From positions 1-16,498 of the forward strand of contig JACZUR010000017.1 of NCBI GenBank assembly GCA_022573095.1: DNA of 16,498 nt, given 5' to 3'. Both the position numbers and the translations under genes were made by a program. Shown one piece after another: positions 13,725 through 16,498 of this stretch. Under the pieces are notes generated by a model. The model worked only from the letters and a program-made list of their open reading frames with translations, searched no databases and was not told where the DNA came from. The stretch is from Gemmatimonadota bacterium (GTDB lineage Bacteria; Gemmatimonadota; Gemmatimonadetes; Gemmatimonadales; GWC2-71-9). Position 1 is the first letter of the stretch; each line of letters opens with the position of its first letter.

Positions 13725-14596
13725 TTAAGAAGCTGCACGTTGTTCTTTTGTGTGCCCTTGTTTGCGGTTGCGGCAACCGGGCCGATACGGCCGCCTGGGT
13801 TACAGACGACCTCGGTGATTCGATTCAGGTCGCGCCGTCGGCTAACCGTATCATCTCTCTTGCTCCGTCAATAACTGAAGTGTTGTTCGCCATCGGCGCC
13901 GGCAGCCGGGTTGTGGGTAGGACACAGTGGGGGGACTATCCGCCCGAGGCTCTCGATGTTGAGAGCGTCGGAGATGGCCTGCGCCCCAACGTGGAAGCGA
14001 TAGCCGCGCTCGATCCAGACCTCGTTGTGTTTTACCGCTCGACGGCGAATGAGCACGCAGTATCCCAACTCGGCGAACTCGGAATTCGCTCAATAAGCCT
14101 GCGGATGGACGAGCTACAGCAAGTGGCTCGCGTGGCGCGCATTCTTGGGCGTCTCACCGGTGACAGCATAGCAGCAGACTCAATCGCGGATTCGTTCGAG
14201 GACGCGTTGAGGGAAGCGAGCGAGTCTGCGCGCACTGCCACCTCCAGGTGCTCTGTAGCGATCATAGCATGGGACAATCCTCCGATGATCATCGGTGGTG
14301 GGAGTTTCCTCACTGAGATTCTCGCACTTGCTGGATCGGACAACGCATTCGCTGACGTAGCGGCGCCGAGTGCTGAAGTCAGCATCGAGGCAATCGCTGC
14401 GAGAAATCCCGATCGAATACTTACACTTGGAATCGAGGGAATCCCGGACTATGCGCGGCGGCCGGAGTGGCGCGTGATCGAGGCCGTGCGCAAAGGACGT
14501 TTCGTACCTGCGATCGGGAGTCAATTTGCGAGACCGACCTTTCGCGCGGTCGACGCCGGGCTCGACCTGCGTGCGGCATTGGGTGACTGCAGCTAA
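13721..14596 (+). CDS. btuF: Cobalamin-type ABC transporter substrate-binding lipoprotein (BtuF-like)
   Basis: The 291-residue binding protein would deliver corrinoids to the BtuCD-like permease. It begins with a lipoprotein signal: KK, the hydrophobic LHVVLLCALVCG, and a lipobox ending in Cys17. The mature part shows the class III binding-protein layout: ANRIISLAPSITEVLFAIGAGSRVVGRT, the DYPPEA element, PNVEAIAALDPDLVV, a long central helix, then VAIIAWDNPPMIIGGGSFLTEILALAG and VSIEAIAARNPDRILTLG in the second lobe. TTG 13721 is nearly forced: an in-frame TGA lies at 13712-13714, leaving only TTG or the rare ATT 13718. Its Shine-Dalgarno is inside the riboswitch hairpin. A siderophore or haem binder would look similar; the B12 riboswitch decides for cobalamin. 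Confidence 0.9.
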   Translation: MFKKLHVVLLCALVCGCGNRADTAAWVTDDLGDSIQVAPSANRIISLAPSITEVLFAIGAGSRVVGRTQWGDYPPEALDVESVGDGLRPNVEAIAALDPDLVVFYRSTANEHAVSQLGELGIRSISLRMDELQQVARVARILGRLTGDSIAADSIADSFEDALREASESARTATSRCSVAIIAWDNPPMIIGGGSFLTEILALAGSDNAFADVAAPSAEVSIEAIAARNPDRILTLGIEGIPDYARRPEWRVIEAVRKGRFVPAIGSQFARPTFRAVDAGLDLRAALGDCS

Positions 14597-15567
14597 TGAT
14601 CCGCTGGCTCGGACTATGCGTCGTTGCCGTGCTGGCCGTGGGCTTGGGTGTGTCACTCGGACCTGCTGAGCTACCGTTTACAGTTGTCGTGGATGCGCTG
14701 ACTGGTAGAGGCGACCACACTGATGTTGCCATCGTTCAGAAACTAAGAGTGCCAAGAGTGCTGCTTGCGTTCGTCGTAGGAGGGAGTCTTGCCGTGACGG
14801 GTGCGGCACTTCAGGCGCTGATACGCAACCCGCTGGCCGAGCCTTATCTGCTGGGCCTTTCAGGTGGCGCCGGTCTCGGTGCGGTACTGGCGATCGCCAC
14901 TAACATTGGGAGCGCATGGGCCGTGCCTTTGGCCGCCACTATTGGTGCGCTGGCGGCGATCGCGCTGGTATATCGGTTGGCACTTGTGGCTGGAGGGGTG
15001 CTAGACACTCGCGTCTTGCTGTTCGCCGGAGTGGTAGTGAGCGCATTTAGTACCGCCATCATGGGTGCGATTCTTGCACTGGCGCCGGCGGCGGAACTCC
15101 GCAACGCGATCATCTGGATGTTGGGGGGATTCGACAGAGCGTCGTGGCTGACGCTGGGGATCTTCACAGCGTACGCCGCCGTTCCACTGGCGTTTCTCTT
15201 CGTATCGAGCCGCTCGCTCGATCTTATCTCGCTGGGCGAAGAACCGGCGCAGTTTCTTGGAGTTAATGTTGAGCGGCTGAAGCGGCTCCTTTACCTCTTT
15301 GCATCGCTGCTGACCGCGGCTGCCGTAGCCGTCTCGGGAATCATTGGATTTGTCGGGCTCGTAATACCGCACGCCGTGCGCATGGTGTGGGGTCATACCC
15401 ATCGGGCGTTGCTGCCAGGAGCGTTTCTTCTAGGTGGTACGCTCATGGTGTTCGCCGATGCCATCGCCCGTACTGTGTTCGCTCCGACCGAACTTCCGGT
15501 GGGAACCGTTACTGCGTTGATCGGCGTGCCCGTTTTCGTTGTGTTGGTGAGAAGATGGGCGAAGTAG
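14596..15567 (+). CDS. btuC: Cobalamin-type ABC transporter permease, FecCD family (BtuC-like)
   Basis: This 323-residue polytopic inner-membrane protein would form the translocation channel as a homodimer. It has the family's early block LRVPRVLLAFVVGGSLAVTGAALQALIRNPLAEPYLLGLSGGAGLGA, in which RNPLAEP and the G-rich LGLSGGA are diagnostic. SLGEEPAQFLGVNVERLK is the coupling-region helix that meets the ATPase, and GFVGLVIPHAVRMVWGHTHR-x5-G follows. Many hydrophobic segments span the rest, consistent with the usual ten. The start overlaps the btuF stop by one base (TAATG at 14594-14598), and the end overlaps the ATPase gene, so the three are expressed together. Confidence 0.94.
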   Translation: MIRWLGLCVVAVLAVGLGVSLGPAELPFTVVVDALTGRGDHTDVAIVQKLRVPRVLLAFVVGGSLAVTGAALQALIRNPLAEPYLLGLSGGAGLGAVLAIATNIGSAWAVPLAATIGALAAIALVYRLALVAGGVLDTRVLLFAGVVVSAFSTAIMGAILALAPAAELRNAIIWMLGGFDRASWLTLGIFTAYAAVPLAFLFVSSRSLDLISLGEEPAQFLGVNVERLKRLLYLFASLLTAAAVAVSGIIGFVGLVIPHAVRMVWGHTHRALLPGAFLLGGTLMVFADAIARTVFAPTELPVGTVTALIGVPVFVVLVRRWAK

Positions 15568-16349
15568 TTCTGTCCGCCAGCGACCTCGTGTACCGGTACC
15601 CGGGCGCCGGGTCTGATGCTCTTTCAGGTGTTGCCGTTGACGTAGTGAAAGGCCAGCTCGTCAGCATAGTGGGCCCCAATGGGAGCGGAAAGACAACGCT
15701 GCTGAGAATCTTGCTTGGGTTGCTGCACCCGGTTGCGGGCACGGTCTTGATCAAGGGCAGGGCCTCAGAGTCGTGGTCTAGGAAAGAGATGGCGCGGCTT
15801 GTCGGTGTTGTGCCTCAGCGCGAGGTCCCTGTATTCCCGCTACGCCTCAAGCAGGCGGTTATGCTCGGCCGCTATCCCCACCTGGGTCCCCTCGGTTTTG
15901 TGAAAGGTAAGGACCATCGAGCGGTGGCGCAGGCTATGGACCGCTGTGATATAAGCCATCTCTCCGACAGATGGACGACAACTCTATCCGGCGGTGAGTG
16001 GCAGCGCGTTCGCATCGCTCGGGCGCTGGCACAAGATCCTGAAGTCCTAGTGTTGGACGAGCCGACGGCTGGCCTCGACATCAAGCACGAAATGGAGGTG
16101 TTCGAGTTGGCGGCGCTGCTGGCGCGGGACGAAGGGATGGCGAGCATCATGGTCACCCACCAGGTGAACCTGGCGGCCAGATTCTCGAACCAGATAATCG
16201 TTCTCGATGCAGGAAGAACAATTGCCGCTGGAGTGCCGACCGAAGTGCTGAACGCTGAGATCATCGAACGCGTATTCGACTGGCCGGTGAATCTGTTCAC
16301 ATGGAAAGGCATTCCCCAGTTCCTGCCTAAACGTACTGATGAATCATGA
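15555..16349 (+). CDS. btuD: Cobalamin-type ABC transporter ATP-binding protein (BtuD-like)
   Basis: The 264-residue ATPase would energise the permease encoded just upstream. It has Walker A GPNGSGKT (residues 40-47), a Q-loop in VGVVPQRE, the ABC signature LSGGE (144-148), Walker B VLVLDEPT with Asp168 and Glu169, and the switch His202 in VTHQVN. This is the FecE/BtuD/HemV subgroup. ATG 15555 lies inside the permease gene (13-base overlap); the open frame runs further upstream, but only as a shadow of the permease. The TGA at 16347-16349 overlaps an ATG at 16346 that is in frame with the receptor gene. Confidence 0.95.
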   Translation: MGEVVLSASDLVYRYPGAGSDALSGVAVDVVKGQLVSIVGPNGSGKTTLLRILLGLLHPVAGTVLIKGRASESWSRKEMARLVGVVPQREVPVFPLRLKQAVMLGRYPHLGPLGFVKGKDHRAVAQAMDRCDISHLSDRWTTTLSGGEWQRVRIARALAQDPEVLVLDEPTAGLDIKHEMEVFELAALLARDEGMASIMVTHQVNLAARFSNQIIVLDAGRTIAAGVPTEVLNAEIIERVFDWPVNLFTWKGIPQFLPKRTDES

Positions 16350-16360
16350 TCACAATTTCT

Positions 16361-16368
16361 GAGGAGGT
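16361..16368 (+). promoter_or_regulatory. Shine-Dalgarno of the TonB-dependent receptor
   Basis: GAGGAGGT, the best ribosome-binding site in the window, lies four bases before GTG 16373. It favours that GTG over the in-frame ATG 16346, which has no such site. Confidence 0.8.
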
Positions 16369-16372
16369 AACC

Positions 16373-16498
16373 GTGCGCAGATGTGCTTCAGCTCTTATGA
16401 CTCTTGTCGCCCTTTTCGCAGCAGGCGAAGTGGCAGCACAGGAAATTCGCGATACCACGGCGTTGGATCCGATCGTGGTAACTGCAACGAGAGTCCCA
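16373..16498 (+). CDS. btuB: TonB-dependent outer-membrane receptor, N-terminal fragment (BtuB-like; 3' end outside window)
   Basis: Only 42 codons are visible. They encode a signal peptide (MRRC, hydrophobic SALMTLVALFAAG, likely cleavage after VAA before QE), a short linker, and LDPIVVTATRVP (residues 31-42), which is a TonB box followed by the start of the plug domain as in BtuB and related receptors. The gene follows the ABC ATPase by 23 bases, so it belongs to the riboswitch-controlled transcription unit. It would move cobalamin across the outer membrane to BtuF. ATG 16346 would add nine residues and overlap the ATPase stop as ATGA, but the strong Shine-Dalgarno supports GTG. Substrate identity rests on the operon. 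Confidence 0.85.
   Translation, partial: MRRCASALMTLVALFAAGEVAAQEIRDTTALDPIVVTATRVP

Noticed and set aside
13721..16349. Ferric siderophore or haem importer as the identity of the ABC system
   Set aside because: The protein families alone would allow it, but the cobalamin riboswitch directly upstream makes B12 or another corrinoid far more likely.
1..16498. Insertion sequences, phage genes, CRISPR array, tRNA or rRNA genes
   Set aside because: No transposase or integrase frame, no regular spaced repeats, and no cloverleaf or rRNA segments were seen; nearly all bases are in conserved housekeeping genes.

Overview
All supportable genes in this window are on the plus strand and are packed tightly, with many stop/start overlaps of the GTGA or ATGA type. 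The gene set is bacterial: riboflavin synthesis, nusB, a complete mannose-type PTS with HPr kinase, metK/ahcY, and a cobalamin riboswitch followed by a B12-type ABC importer and a TonB-dependent receptor. The receptor implies an outer membrane. The combination, with a lipoprotein-type binding protein and frequent GTG/TTG starts, fits a Gram-negative, non-proteobacterial lineage. Gemmatimonadota is my best guess, but this is an inference from gene content and not a demonstrated assignment.

Layout. 1-2284 is the end of a riboflavin operon: the C-terminus of riboflavin synthase (ribE), bifunctional ribBA, lumazine synthase (ribH) and nusB. 2281-3396 is a GT4-type glycosyltransferase coupled to nusB by a GTGA overlap. 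3415-9033 is a PTS operon: short ribosome hibernation factor (hpf), HPr kinase/phosphorylase (hprK), mannose-family EIIA, EIIB, EIIC and EIID, HPr and Enzyme I. HPr has both His15 (the EI site) and Ser46 (the HprK site), so the operon encodes a full phosphorelay and its regulatory kinase. 9055-11784 holds metK and ahcY, two consecutive enzymes of the S-adenosylmethionine cycle. 11838-12335 encodes a bifunctional-nuclease-family (DUF151) protein. 12274-13455 encodes an unrecognised exported protein with a C-terminal membrane anchor and a cytoplasmic helical tail.

13456-13720 is the only long non-coding stretch. It carries a cobalamin riboswitch aptamer followed by an expression platform whose last hairpin buries the Shine-Dalgarno of the next gene and ends in a T-rich run that overlaps its TTG start. 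A direct repeat of GCGGGAGG suggests a competing pairing that would free it. Under this control lie a lipoprotein binding protein (btuF-like), a FecCD permease (btuC-like), an ATPase (btuD-like) and the start of a TonB-dependent receptor (btuB-like), which runs off the window.

Physiologically the window joins flavin synthesis, PTS sugar uptake/signalling, the SAM cycle and B12 uptake. The most interesting points are the mutually exclusive folds of the riboswitch platform, the self-contained PTS operon with an altered EIIA motif, the His-to-Gln change in the RibB domain, the lack of a clean start codon for ribH, and the uncharacterised anchored protein just before the riboswitch. I see no mobile element, CRISPR array, tRNA or rRNA.
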